Under the pieces are notes generated by a model. It ran no database searches and was not told the DNA's origin. It saw nothing but the letters and a program-made list of their open reading frames with translations. A DNA stretch of 39,967 nucleotides from Spongospora subterranea (lineage: Eukaryota; Endomyxa; Phytomyxea; Plasmodiophorida; Plasmodiophoridae): contig OUQQ01000036.1 of NCBI GenBank assembly GCA_900404475.1, forward strand, positions 1 to 39,967, read 5' to 3'. Numbering within the stretch: the stretch's first letter is position 1; each line of letters starts with the position of its first letter. The position numbers and the translations under genes are program-made. Shown here one piece after another: positions 9,943 through 21,091 of the stretch.

Positions 9943-10667
9943 TTACTCATGAATAATACACGACTTATTCTGTTCACCTTTGCAGAACTTGGACCCGAAA
10001 CTGGAATGTTTCAGGTCTGGATATTTGGCAAGGAACGCAACCTGATCGTTATTAAAGTGATATTGCAGGCAGTTGAGCAACGGGTTCAAACACGTCACCA
10101 CGAAGTTCCGACACTTCTCTGTAATTTGCGCCTCTACTGGCTTCTGTATAATTTCGTCCCTAATTGCCATTAAAATCTGCAGCTTCTCCATCGGGGATGG
10201 AGCCGGTTTGCTTCTCAGCTTTGCTCTGGACGGGGGTTCAAAATCCCCACCGCGCTTGGGCGGAGTGGGAGCCTCCGCCTGAAATTCTGAGCTATGTGCC
10301 GGATGTTCAGGCGATGGCGATATCGAGGAGATTTGACCTGCGAGCAAAACATATTCACTCAACCGCCAACCGTAATTTTCAATCCAAAATTACTCAAAAT
10401 AAAACCGTTCGCGCTTGGTAAAAAAGCATTGGATAACAATTCCTTTAGAATCAAGCGTTGAGAATTACCGTTGATCTGTGTGGGAGCTGGCGATGGTGAT
10501 AGCATTGCATATAGAGCGGTTAATTGCTGAGTATGGGCGAGCAGATAATGGAATTTTTGCGATCGATCGTAGATGAACGGAGGCCATCTAAAACTGTTAT
10601 CCTCCATAGCCTTGATCTTGTCCTCTATCGCCCGTATCTTTTCCTGGACCTCTTCGACGTTCGTCAT
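9943..10667 (-). CDS. Hypothetical protein, 197 aa, two exons
   Basis: Minus-strand exons 10667-10469 and 10337-9943 are joined by an intron at 10468-10338 (131 bp, GT-AG), longer than others here. The joined CDS of 594 nt encodes 197 residues from an ATG at 10667 to TAA at 9945-9943. The N-terminus is a short charged helix (VEEVQEKIRAIEDKIKAM). A proline- and serine-rich linker (APTPPKRGGDFEPPSRAK) follows, then a helical C-terminal part (MEKLQILMAIRDEIIQK, ending in a Cys-containing segment). I do not recognise the family. The intron fit and composition make it likely to be a real gene. Confidence 0.6.
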
Positions 10668-10679
10668 GGGCGCTACCAA

Positions 10680-13290
10680 CAGCCGCCGACGGAGCGATAT
10701 ACGATACCGGTTCTGGTCCTATTGGCTGTACGGAGTTGGCAGATGGCGTTGCGCAACTTCATCCGTAACCGTTCATCATCGTCGCGTTTTCCTGGCGTTT
10801 TTCCCAACAATCGTTCGGGGCAGTGCTCACCGAAATAATATGGAATGTGAATCGCTTTTATGGGGACCGCCATTGCCCGAGGATGTTGATTTTGGATTCT
10901 GGCAACAAAAATGGTTTGTTATTTCCGCTTCTCGAAATGATCAATCGGCTCATCACGTCTGATAATTTTGCAATGGTCTGAGCAATATTGCTTGTCAAGC
11001 TGAAGTTTTCTGACTATGATATCGGTAGGAACGGTATTGAGGATCTGCTGATGGCGCTCCCCATGAAAGGGATAATTATCTCGGTGAGTACCGTCCCAAA
11101 ATAACTCCTCCGAACCAGTGCTTTGCAGTAGAGGGTTTCCTTTCGGTTCAGCCTATGGGGGTCAAGGTGCGATGAGTAACCAATCCAAAATGTGGTCAAT
11201 GGCACGACATCTCTCGTCGGTCATAGCGATTTTTCATCAAGCACCTTCAACTGGCTCACTGTTGCGACGAATTCCACTATATTTCATTGTCTTGATTCGC
11301 CTGTCCAATAAACACCGCCTGTGAGACAGTTCAATTTTTACTCTAAGAGCGTTTTCTTGATGGTCATTGTTCTTGATGAGGGGATGTTATGCGAGAACAG
11401 ATGTGACCACAACAGCGAAAAAATCTGTTTCGTGATATCGAAAGGTTCTCAATTAACATCGCCATCGGATCAGAAGTAAACATAGTGCCTGCTTGCGAAC
11501 GCAGATTAAACGCCAAGATTGCTTGACTGCTTCGAAGAAGCGGAAGGAAATCTATCCAAAACGACGATTGTTGATGACGCGATCGACATATCCTTTTCTT
11601 GTCCCCAGTCCCTGCTAGTCTCCAATCTTATTCCCTTTGTCGAATCGAGTTCAAACGCGATCGATTATCCGAACGATAAATTGTCATTTGTTGCGAATAG
11701 ACTCAATGATTACGTTTTTTTTTTCCAGGAAAACCTTAACCCCAGCCAGACTTTATGAGACTTCGGGTAGTCTGTTCCGGAACGCAAACGATTCGAATGG
11801 TGAGAAAAAACTATCCTTTTGAGTGAGTTCTTCTCGTTGAGCACAGACCCGCAAAGGACATGAACTAGCTTCTTTTGCTTTACGAAACACGATTTGATGA
11901 TTTCACACTGACATGGTCGATCTATCTTGTGCCATTTACACGAAGGAGAGCAAAGCCGTTTCCGCAGCAAACGGCTCTTGAATACACCGACTCAGAACAT
12001 AGTTGAGGATTGGCTGAGTTTTAGGGGTGAGATGAGCCGGTTCCTTTTAATCAGCAATATCTGGGCGATTGGAGCCGGGTCATTGTGCGGCTGGTTCAGG
12101 AGGAACAGGGAGGCAGTTGCTGCTGAGGTACCGGTATAAAACCTGATTCAGCATCCAGTTCCGTTCTCCCCCCCATGTTCTGCGAAATTCAGCGAGGAAG
12201 TACCACTCAGCGATCACCGTTTTCGACAAACTGGTGATTTTTCACTAAAACTTTGAACTTCGTATTAATGGGCTGTTGGCTATCAAACACGATGGTCAGG
12301 TCTGAACAATACTATTGATTGGATATCGCTCGACGAGCAAAATGGGCAGAACAGCAGTGGGGTCACCAATCATGCACAAGCAGCCGAGGACAAGTTTGAG
12401 CTCGGCACGTTCTGGTGGCCACTCCGACAGGAATACCCTGTTCCAGGATGAACAACTATAGGCAACTCGTGATCGTGAACGATGGCAGGAACACAACAAC
12501 CTTGAGAGAAACAAAAAACGAATACGAACATGATTTTCTGCGCCTTTGTATTCTGGGTTTCGTCAACAATTTACAGCTCCTCACGAGACCGGAAAGCCAC
12601 TTTCTTGAGCAATATTCATGTGCCCTCAGTTTGTTGCTGTTATTCGATTGTCAACATCGCGATAGGTGCTGTCTGTAATCCAACGACCCTGGGCTCGTTA
12701 TGAAGTGCGTGTACCCAGCTGGATCGCCGCGTCGAGGGCCAAGATCAATGGGGATCAACGAAAGATTCCGATAACGCAACAACAGAATGTGGACACCGGC
12801 AAATGTGTGAAATCAATTATCGATAACCCCAGGGTTCTCGGGTGATCTGCAATCATTGTGTCTACGGCGACGTCTGGTCGGTCCATTGAAATACAGAGCT
12901 TCCCTGTGAATTTTCGGTTATTTGATGAAGTCGGTGAGTTTCATTGACATCATAATGTTTCTTGTGACGGTTATTTCAAAGATGAATAAAGGGACTCGTA
13001 TATTGAATGTAAAGCCTGTATTTTTTAATATTGTCTGTCGTTTATCGTTGTTGAACACCGTCATCTAGTCGAAACTGTTGCCAACGGGGTGTGCGAAAAC
13101 CAAATGAACGTGGGGTCAAATCTGAGAAATAAATCCGGTGGACAAATTTGGCTAGTCAGAGGTCAGATCAGATAACTCAAATTGGTGGAAGATGTGCCCA
13201 TCCAGTAATGGGGTCCGTCTGATCAAGTTGCAATAATTCCAGCTGAGACCTGACCTATATGACGACGCGCTAATATACACCAAAATCATC
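10680..13290. other. Long region with no defensible gene
   Basis: About 2.6 kb holds only short open frames. Examples are plus 11519-11758 (FEEAEGNLSKTTIVDDAIDI), minus 11205-11014, plus 11927-12139 and plus 12415-12678. None has recognisable motifs, and I found no consistent splice pattern. It may contain exons of an unknown gene or old element remnants. A homopyrimidine run (ccccccc near 12170) is the only simple-sequence feature I noted. Confidence 0.35.
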
Positions 13291-13379
13291 CCTATTTGAT
13301 CCGTGACGGACTCCGTAGACCACGTGTTTTTGTTACCGCCTCAACCCAGATTCGCCATCCGCCCCTCTGCCTCGTGACG

Positions 13380-13922
13380 ATGACGAAATACAGCTGGACG
13401 GCTCCCGTCGCCGAGAAGTCAACTCGCGCCTCAGGCGCCTACCTCCGTGTTCATTTCAAGAACACCCATGAGGCCGCCCGCGCCCTCAAAAACATGACTT
13501 TACCGGCCGCTCAACAGTACATGAACGCCGTTATTGAGCACAAGGACGTCGTCCCGTTCCGCCACTTCAACGGCGGTGTCGGCCGCCACGCCCAGAGCAA
13601 AAAATACGGCGTCGCCCAGTCCCGTTGGCCCGAGAAATCGTGCCGATTCCTGCTGGGATTGCTGGCCAACGCGTCCAGCAACGCCGAGGCGCAAGGACTC
13701 GACCCCAAGACCATGATCATCTCCCATATCCAGGTCAACCAGGCGCCCATGCAGCGCCGGCGCACGTACCGGGCCCACGGTCGTATCAACCCGTTCATGG
13801 CCTGCCCCAGCCACATCGAGATGGTCTGCACCCAGAAGAATTCCCAGGTTAAGAAGGCGGACGGCTGCCAGCCCAAGCAGCCCCGTAAGCGCGTCCTCAA
13901 ACAAGCCCAGACCGGATTTTAA
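13380..13922 (+). CDS. RPL17: 60S ribosomal protein L17 (uL22)
   Basis: This encodes a large-subunit ribosomal protein that lines part of the peptide exit tunnel. The single-exon CDS runs from ATG 13380 to TAA 13920-13922 and gives 180 residues, close to the usual eukaryotic length of about 184. Family landmarks are the N-terminus (SGAYLRVHFKNTHEAARAL), FRHFNGGVGRHAQSK, WPEKSCRFLLGLL and the C-terminal block MQRRRTYRAHGRINPFM, which is the conserved extended loop region. The open frame continues upstream of the ATG, but this ATG gives the conserved start MTKYS. Codon choice is strongly GC- and C-ending compared with neighbouring genes, as expected for a highly expressed gene. The ABC-ATPase gene starts about 140 bp downstream on the same strand. 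Confidence 0.97.
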   Translation: MTKYSWTAPVAEKSTRASGAYLRVHFKNTHEAARALKNMTLPAAQQYMNAVIEHKDVVPFRHFNGGVGRHAQSKKYGVAQSRWPEKSCRFLLGLLANASSNAEAQGLDPKTMIISHIQVNQAPMQRRRTYRAHGRINPFMACPSHIEMVCTQKNSQVKKADGCQPKQPRKRVLKQAQTGF

Positions 13923-14062
13923 TCAGCGATCGTCAATAAAAACCTGTTAAATTTTGCATTTTCCCACATGGTTTTTTATCGCCATCTGTGTGACCGGTTT
14001 ATGTTATCAATTGGAGCGACCCTTCAGTGAGATATTGACGGTTGTCAGAAGGCGATCGGGTT

Positions 14063-16285
14063 ATGGCGCGATGGTCGATCCTGTATTATTACCTGTATGG
14101 CTGGCGAAGGTTTCGCTCGATCCTGCTCCAGGGCCTGCTGGTCAACTATCTCCTGCCCAGCGTCGCCGAGTTCCTGCCCTGGTACTTGTCGCGGCGAAAA
14201 CTCGGGCAACGTCTGCGCCGACAGCGCACCGCCATTGAACACTCCCTGATCGCCGAGGGAATCTATTCCAAAGCCGCGTTGTTCTCGTATTTTGTCGACG
14301 CGATCATATTCGGAATCATGTGCGCCATCGACACCTATATGCGCGTTCACATATCGGATCAGGCGCGAGCGCTGATCGAACGGCAAATGATCGAAAGGAT
14401 CATGTCCAGCGATGTTCAGGCGATCTCGACCATCTACAAACGCGTTTACGGGATCGAGATCTACACGAAATCGCATCTGATCCATAAACACCTCAAAGAC
14501 GATCTGGAGTCGTTGTCGCGAACGGCGAACATCACTCTACCGAGCATTATCCGTTCGTTGATCACGTTCAGCAGATCGGCGTGGGATCTGTACGATCGGC
14601 GACATCAGATCGATCCTCTGGCGGTGATTCGCCCAACGATCATCGCCCTCAGTATCGACATCTACTCGCGATTACAACAGCGCCTGTTCCCCGTTCCCGT
14701 CGCCGATTCGCAATCGCACGACGTCCTGATCGCCGATCTCCTCGACCGGTTGCCCGAGATCCAGTCCGCCAATCTCCAGGCTCATCAGCTCGCGCAACTC
14801 GACAACATGATCGCCAGCCGTTACCCAATCAAGGACGCCGCTGCTCAAATCGTCGATTACCTGTCCAAGGCGATCGGTGGCCATTCTGTGATTGAGTTCA
14901 CGACAGAGGTCGGTTGAACATGTCGCGTTTCGCGTGAATCCGTTGACGGTGACGACGACAGGTTATCATGGCCAAACGTGTCATGGTTCGGGCAAAGATC
15001 GACCACGAAACCTATCGGAAAGTGCAGAACGACGTCGATTACTGTCTGCGACTTTTGTATAAGATGGTGCTGCTTGTTCGAGAAGCTCGCGACGGTTTAG
15101 CGCAATCGTCGGGATTAATCGCCCTTTTGGCCCTGAAACCATTCAAATCTCAGCGGTCACCGTCGTCCAAGGTGAAGCTTTGCCACAATGGTTTTGGTTT
15201 TTTTATATTTACTGGTGCCGTTGTTTGTCCCTCAGAAGCGCCCTCCGTTAGAGTTCAATCGACTCGATATTCGCGACGTTCGGTATCAATACAGCTCAAC
15301 CGGGTGTCGAGCACTGCAGATATCCACTCCCGTCTCCTTCATCAAGGGCAAATTCTACTGTCTGGTTGGACCGGTAAATCGTCGTTCTTGAACGTGGTTG
15401 GTTTCCGACCCCGTTTCTTACTATGTCTGCGATCACAACCAGAACGGCGCTGGGAAATCCACTCTGATCCAAGTTCTCATGAAACTCCTGCCACCTGGGC
15501 CCGGTTCTCGCGTTTCCGTCGATGGGGTCCCGCTCTCGTCGATCGACAAAACCCATTATCGCCATCACATCGCGTACGTCTCGCAGCGGCCGTATCTGTT
15601 CCCGGGCACGATCGCCGATAATATTCGTGTGGGCCATCCGGACGCCACACTCGAACAAGGTTTTCCAAAAATCGTCCGTCGGTCAACTCCCTTCTTCGAA
15701 CTCATTTTCCCACCAACAGTTGAAGCCGCCGCCCAAGCCGCTGGCGTATTCTTATCGGATCTCCCATATATATCTCAGGACGCGTCTTCCGATCAGGTGT
15801 CTGATCCCTTGCCCGTTCTCGCCGATTTAGTAGCTCTGGCGACGTCGTTTACCGAAGCGCCTAGTTCCGCCTCGGAATCGAGCGCGTCGAACCCATTTCT
15901 GTTTCGGTCGATATATTCGCTGCCGTTATCTGGAGGAACTTCGCAATCGATCGCCCTTTCTCGCGTGTTCCTGAGCGAAAACCACGTCCGGTTGCTGATC
16001 TTGGACGAGGGTCTAGCCATGATGGACTCGGCCAAGAAACACACGTTCATCTTGCCCCGATTGCTCGCGTTCGTCCAACAACACAACATGACGTTGATCA
16101 TGGTCTCCCACGACCCATCCGTGTTCAACCAGGCCGACCATATCGTGATCATGGAATCCGGCCGGGTGATTGAGCAAGGAGCCCCTAATGATTTATACGC
16201 CAGGAGGAGTCCGGCGTATCTTCGTCTATCTGGCGTCAATGCATGGGCTGCACAGAATTTCAAACCGGTCGTTGAATCGTTATAG
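14063..16285 (+). CDS. ABC-type ATPase / half-transporter-like protein, 5 exons
   Basis: Exons 14063-14908, 14962-15171, 15236-15373, 15443-15659 and 15720-16285 join to 1977 nt (658 residues). Introns are 53, 64, 69 and 60 bp. The C-terminal part is an ABC nucleotide-binding domain. Walker A GPNGAGKST is split by intron 3, and the Q-loop is AYVSQRPYLFPGTI. Walker B and the H-loop are seen in LLILDEG and IMVSHDPS, followed by HIVIMESGRVIEQGA. The signature is LSGGTSQ, with Thr where most families have Gln. The N-terminal 350 residues are not a normal six-helix transporter domain. They show only about two hydrophobic segments (LLQGLLVNYLLPSV and FVDAIIFGIMCAID) and a long charged helical part. 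It could be a divergent half-transporter or a non-transport ABC protein. The start at 14063 is the first ATG in frame. Confidence 0.85.
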
Positions 16286-16305
16286 AAGTCGTTGAATCGT
16301 TATAG
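16263..16305. repeat. 19-bp tandem duplication spanning the ABC gene stop codon
   Basis: The sequence gtcgttgaatcgttataga occurs twice back to back, at about 16268-16286 and 16287-16305. The first copy contains the stop codon of the ABC gene, so the second copy is untranslated. Confidence 0.85.
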
Positions 16306-16361
16306 AATACGGATAAATTAAACAAACACGATAATCTATGTGCAGCATTGCGGTTTGTGGT

Positions 16362-18725
16362 TTATTCCAATCTTCGGACCTCACAATTATCGCCAAGCTG
16401 TCGCTGCTGGATACGGATTGCACTTTGATCGGCGAGATGGTTGAGAATGGGCCAAAGTCCGCTCGACTGTAGTTGCTCGGCGTCTTCAGGAAGCGATTCG
16501 TTGTACTTCCTCAGCAGCATGTGGGCACGGATGGTGGGTGTTGGCATCTCTTTCAGGATCGTCGCCATGACGGCGGCTTGTGTGGCGACCTCGATTCTCT
16601 TGCTGGTCGACATTCCGGTCATGAACGTGTCCATATCGACCAATCCCGTCTTGGGATCGGTGGCGGATTGACCGGTCGATACATCCATCAGCCGAAGCGC
16701 TTCTTTGACATGTTCACTTTCTACCGTGTGAGACAGCTTCATCTTGGCCAGCGCTTCCGACAGGCGGATTAGCGAATCCAGTTGACGAGGCGTTGCCGTG
16801 ATGATGGAACGGTTGGCGGTCTGACCCAGAGATCGCATTCGTACGTAGCCTTGAATGAGGTCGTGGGCTGCATCGTCTGAGAGAGTCGGTGTGACATGCT
16901 CACGAGCGTAGGAGATGTAGGAAGTGACCAGATCGATAGGGATCGTTTCAATACGAGCCTCTTCGGAGCGCCCATCTTCGCTATAGTACATGCTGATCAA
17001 ATGCTGAGCGAGCCGCCTGTCTGGGGCATCCGAAACGGCATCAAGAATCAGATAAACCAGGTCGAATCTCGACAGTAACGTTGGAGGAAGTTGGATGTTT
17101 TCGACAACAGATAAGTTCGGGTCGTACCGTGAATGTAGAGGATTCGCAGCCGCCAGAACTGCAGTACGGGCGTTCAATGTCGCGATGATTCCAGCTTTGG
17201 CAACCGACACAGTCTGCTGCTCCATGACTTCATGTAGAATCGACCTGGTTGTTGGCGACATCTTGTCGAACTCGTCGATACAGCAGATTCCTTGATCGGA
17301 GAGGACTAGAGCACCGCTCTCCATGACGAACTCTCTCGTGATGGGATCCCGTGTGACATAGGCCGTCAAACCGACCGCCGACGACCCTTTACCGCTTGTG
17401 AAAATCCCCCGAGGGGCAATCGAGTGAACGTATTGCAGAAGCTGTGATTTAGCTGTACCAGGATCTCCACAGAGCAGAACATTGATTTCGCCACGGAAGC
17501 GCCCGGTGCCGGATTGCGAAAATTCCTTGTTGGCACCGCCGAAGAGTTGGCAAAGCAGTCCCCGCTTAACATCTTCGTGACCCCATATTGAAGGGGCAAT
17601 AGAAGCGGTGAGCAGGTCGTAAATGTCATGGCGCATTCCAAGCTCTTGCAGCTGTTGATGTCTGGCAGCGATAACGGCCTCGACCTCGGCGCCGTCGTCC
17701 TGATCCAAACGAGCATCCGATTCTAACGCCAGTCGTCGCACATCGGTTGCTTTGAAATGAATACCGTCGATATAGGTCTTATAGACCGAAGAAACCGTGC
17801 GCTTTTTCGAGCTCGAACGAACGGGAACAGCTCTGAAAATGCCAGTTATTGTGACCCGGTCACCTGGGCGAACTAGATCGACTAGGTCGTTGAAGGCGTA
17901 GACGTCAACAGTTTGGGGCGCTTCTCCTTCCGGGATACTCTCTGGGGCTTCCTGGACGCGCAGCAACTGTTTGTCGCTGAACTCGCAGCGATTGTGTTGA
18001 ATCTGCAGGGAGTCGCGAGTCTGGCACGATGCGCAGCGAACGGGTTGAGCGATTGCGCCGCGATCAACGGCAACGACGGTATCGGCTTGGCAAACATGGC
18101 AGCGGAACATGCCACTGGCCATATCTGGCAGAATCGGGCCGACTCGGATCACCATCCCGCGAATCGCCACAATTTTGTCGAGATCGATTGGGTCAAGGCA
18201 GCGTAAAGCCTGCTGCTGTAAAAGGTTGTATGGTCGGACCTGTACAGGCTGAGGTGGAAGATCGGCCCTCATTTCTTCTAACATGTCGTTGATGACCAAA
18301 TCAAACGCGGGAACCATTTCTTGTGGGTAGGTCACTAGTTGTTGGTAAAGCGTCGTTGACCATGAATGTAAATCCCGGCAATCGAGTCCTATCGCTGTTG
18401 CCGAAGCGGTCTTCATCTCTGAAATAAGCGCTGGGTATTTTGGTGCGCCAGTACGTTCATCGATAAACTGCAGAACAAAATCTCGAAACTGGGCCATGGC
18501 TAGGCCAACATCAACGGTGGTACCCCATACGACAGATTGTTCATGTAGGGAAGACGACATTAGCGGGCGGGAAACGGCGTGAGAACGCCCATTCAACTCT
18601 CCACGACGAGACCCTGTGGAGCCCAGCGGCGTCCGAGGTATCATGGCCGACGAGGCCGACATAGGAGACGACAGACCTCCACCATACCTTAACGGAGAGC
18701 TGGACATCCCTGGCGATTGCGCCAT
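16362..18725 (-). CDS. MCM4: DNA replication licensing factor MCM4
   Basis: This is a subunit of the MCM2-7 replicative helicase. The single-exon CDS of 787 residues runs from ATG at 18725-18723 to TAA at 16364-16362. The N-terminal tail is Ser/Pro-rich with SP and TP sites (SSPLRYGG, PRTPLGS), the usual target for CDK and DDK. VVWGTTVDV then opens the MCM N-terminal domain. MCM4 resemblance is clear in VRPYNLLQQQALRCLDP and in the zinc finger CHVC...CASC at about residues 209-235. It continues in SVYKTYIDGIHFKATD. The AAA+ core has Walker A GDPGTAKSQ, Walker B CCIDEFDKM and the arginine finger LLSRFDLVYLI. A winged-helix-like C-terminus ends the protein. Length is slightly short of fungal and animal MCM4 (about 860-930) because the tail is shorter. 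It converges on the ABC gene with 76 bp between stops. Confidence 0.97.
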   Translation of the reverse strand: MAQSPGMSSSPLRYGGGLSSPMSASSAMIPRTPLGSTGSRRGELNGRSHAVSRPLMSSSLHEQSVVWGTTVDVGLAMAQFRDFVLQFIDERTGAPKYPALISEMKTASATAIGLDCRDLHSWSTTLYQQLVTYPQEMVPAFDLVINDMLEEMRADLPPQPVQVRPYNLLQQQALRCLDPIDLDKIVAIRGMVIRVGPILPDMASGMFRCHVCQADTVVAVDRGAIAQPVRCASCQTRDSLQIQHNRCEFSDKQLLRVQEAPESIPEGEAPQTVDVYAFNDLVDLVRPGDRVTITGIFRAVPVRSSSKKRTVSSVYKTYIDGIHFKATDVRRLALESDARLDQDDGAEVEAVIAARHQQLQELGMRHDIYDLLTASIAPSIWGHEDVKRGLLCQLFGGANKEFSQSGTGRFRGEINVLLCGDPGTAKSQLLQYVHSIAPRGIFTSGKGSSAVGLTAYVTRDPITREFVMESGALVLSDQGICCIDEFDKMSPTTRSILHEVMEQQTVSVAKAGIIATLNARTAVLAAANPLHSRYDPNLSVVENIQLPPTLLSRFDLVYLILDAVSDAPDRRLAQHLISMYYSEDGRSEEARIETIPIDLVTSYISYAREHVTPTLSDDAAHDLIQGYVRMRSLGQTANRSIITATPRQLDSLIRLSEALAKMKLSHTVESEHVKEALRLMDVSTGQSATDPKTGLVDMDTFMTGMSTSKRIEVATQAAVMATILKEMPTPTIRAHMLLRKYNESLPEDAEQLQSSGLWPILNHLADQSAIRIQQRQLGDNCEVRRLE

Positions 18726-19610
18726 GATGGTAATTCGTGTTAGGGGGCGCCGCGGTTTGCACCAACACTATCTGAGATCAATGGGCATTGGCGCAATTCA
18801 AAATCTCCTGACACTGAGTGAACATAACCCAACTGGCAAAACAGGAATTGAGTGTATATTTGGTGACAGCGCAAAGTTCAGGGTCACTGTACACAAAACA
18901 ACAGCGGACATTTTATGCGCTCTGAAGACGAAAATGCCCATCATAATTCTGACGATTTTCGACTTTTTGGAAGGCCCTGTACTTTCGGCTTTTGATAAGA
19001 AAATACGAATTTACCCTTGATGGGTTTGAATGAAGAGGTCTAAGAAATCAACCTGAGTAGATGAAAAGATAATGTTGGTTTTTTCGATAAAATTATTCGT
19101 CAAGAGTTGGAGCTGATTCAATTCAGCAGCGTTTCCTTGAAAGGCCATAAACACATTCTCGATATATCTTTTGCAATAGAGGTCTCTAGATTATCTGACA
19201 ATATGTGTTTATCAAATGCAAGGTTTTGCTATGAGGCAAGCGCTGCCAGTCAATATGCTACAGAAGCCAATAAATTGGTAATAATCAAGGTCGAATGAAT
19301 GCGACATTGCACCATAGAATGGCATGTGCGGAGAACAAATCAATCTGATTGAACAGTGGAGTTATAATCTAAAAGAGCATCTGCAAGCGGAGTCGTAATG
19401 GGGAGATGACTGTGGATGTGTTTGTCGGTCGCCCCCGATATTTCTTCCGGCGAAGCTGAATCATTGAATCATTATAAAGCAATCATATAACCATTGTTGT
19501 TTCAAACGGAAAAAACCCTAGTTTCGCAATTGACCGCGCCTTCCTGACGCGCGAACTTCAATCAGACAAGAATCTTGGTCTACCCTATGGTAATGTCACA
19601 TTGATCCGAT
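18726..19610. other. MCM4 upstream region, no other gene seen
   Basis: The first part contains the MCM4 promoter and 5' leader. A GC-rich block with ggcgcc lies about 25 bp upstream of the ATG, but I cannot call it a specific factor site. Plus-strand short frames at 18616-19020 and 19107-19298 have no recognised motifs and are probably chance. Confidence 0.3.
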
Positions 19611-19620
19611 AATAATCGAT

Positions 19621-19803
19621 TTATTGGCTTTCAACACCCTGCCCTTGTTCCGTGAGATTTTGCTTATTTGAAAACTGCTCAATGCGACCTCGACTGAAAA
19701 ACTGCCACGAATTGGATTTCACGTTTTGATGGTAACGAATGCCGATAGCGATTGATAAGAGTAAATAAAGTCCGTAGAGTGGAGGGCTGCCCCATCGGGT
19801 CAT
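19621..19803 (-). CDS. Possible 60-residue single-pass membrane protein
   Basis: The minus strand has an ATG at 19803-19801 and a stop at 19623-19621. The product would carry one hydrophobic helix near the N-terminus (LYGLYLLLSIAIGIRY) followed by a basic, polar tail rich in Asn and Gln. That layout is typical of small inner-membrane accessory subunits, but I cannot assign one. The ATG lies 123 bp from the start of the plus-strand gene at 19927, so the two could share a divergent promoter. It is short enough that chance cannot be excluded. Confidence 0.45.
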   Translation of the reverse strand: MTRWGSPPLYGLYLLLSIAIGIRYHQNVKSNSWQFFSRGRIEQFSNKQNLTEQGQGVESQ

Positions 19804-19926
19804 CCTTGAAGTTGTTCATTCTATCATCGACCGTACAATTCATGCAAACTGTCAGCGGTCCTCCTCCTGGTAAGGTCCCATTGTCAAGGATCTGATACGA
19901 GCAGGCGTCTGAGCCCCTTTGCAGGC

Positions 19927-20863
19927 ATGTCGCTGACCGATGCCCAGCGCCGATATGTTGACGACTTCATGGATGAAGTCCAGCGGATCGTGAACGCTGA
20001 TTTCTCCAAGAAGTCGTCGGGTAGTTCTAGTGTGGGTATACAGACAGAAACTACTTCAGATTATAACCAACCAGCGGTTCTTTCCGCAATGTCCTCTGCA
20101 CTCTCATCACGCTTTTCCCTAATTACAGTTCCAGCTTTATCCCAGCGTATTCTTTGTCGCTTGTACGTTGATTTTACTTTGAAATAGAGTTCACATTTTC
20201 ATTCGATACAATAGGGAGTTTGATGTTTTAACGGCGCCGCCTTTGCCAACATCTCCGGAAGCTCAACATTACTTGTGCGAACGCCTGAGATTATTGGCTG
20301 CTAAAAGTGACGACCTTATGAAACAAGAGGATCCTTCGCAGTGCACTCGATCATGGTCGCCAGCGTCTCGATCATATATTTATTCTAAGGCGGGGTCTAC
20401 TGCTTCATGGATTGACTTAACGTCAATTCTGATTAGTTCTTCAAGCGAGACTGATATGTCCCAATGGCTTGATACGTCGTCATTATTGAGGCCGCCTTTT
20501 CGCACAGCTCAGAACTTACTGGTTTGCAACTTCTCCTCCGTTGCGGCTGTTCAGCGAACTTGTTCCAATTTGGAACTAGCTTCTCCGCTTCGCCAGGATA
20601 TTCTTCCCCAGCTCTGGGCGTGCTCCCCTTTATTTCCCGGTTGGTTTGTCCGATATGTTGATAGCACCGATCCGATTCAGTGTCAGTACAAACATTCTTT
20701 ACCGTTCATTCCATCTGCTTATCTTTGGTGGGCAGGTTCATTTGTATCCCTGAACCCTTCAGTTTCCCGAAATAAAGGCGCAGTCGCCATCAACAAAAAA
20801 CGACAGTTTCAAGAGATGACCTCTCGATGGCGTCAAGCGCGGTCCGAGCTCTCAAATGAGTGA
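19927..20863 (+). CDS. Hypothetical protein, 294 aa, two exons
   Basis: Exons 19927-20162 and 20215-20863 are joined by a 52-bp GT-AG intron, and the joined CDS of 885 nt encodes 294 residues. Exon 1 starts MSLTDAQRRYVDDFMDEVQ, an acidic helix, then a Ser/Thr-rich stretch. The splice reads LSQRILCRL|EFDVLTAPPLP. Exon 2 contains a helical start (YLCERLRLLAAKSDDLM) and aromatic motifs (LFPGWFVRYVDSTDPIQC, YLWWAGSF). The C-terminus is basic. I recognise no domain. The frame fit across the intron and balanced composition support a real gene. It sits 228 bp upstream of the K+ channel on the same strand. Confidence 0.7.
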
Positions 20864-21091
20864 CCAGTCGTGGTTAAGTTAAGTGGTCCTTATTCACTGC
20901 ACGGATCCACCCAGTCTTCCCCGCAATGACCATCACAGACTGCAGTTGAGTTGGCTCTGGAATGTTTTTTTAGGCTTGACCACCTTGAGTTCGCCTCTGC
21001 CCCAGATAAAAAAACGTCTAGAAAGGTGCACCTACATGAGTGGCAACCAGTGGCCTAGACCATAAATTTGCCTGGCGTCGAATTTCCTGAG

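Noticed and set aside
13500..13904. Two long minus-strand ORFs and extra plus-strand frames overlapping RPL17
   Set aside because: They arise from the strongly GC-biased codons of RPL17 on the opposite strand. RPL17 itself is unmistakable.
14063..14908. Peroxisomal ABCD-type transporter
   Set aside because: The N-terminal region lacks the six-helix domain and the EAA-like motif expected of ABCD proteins, so only a general ABC-ATPase call is justified.
16441..18292. Plus-strand ORFs inside MCM4
   Set aside because: They are antisense shadows of a conserved gene, with no independent motif.
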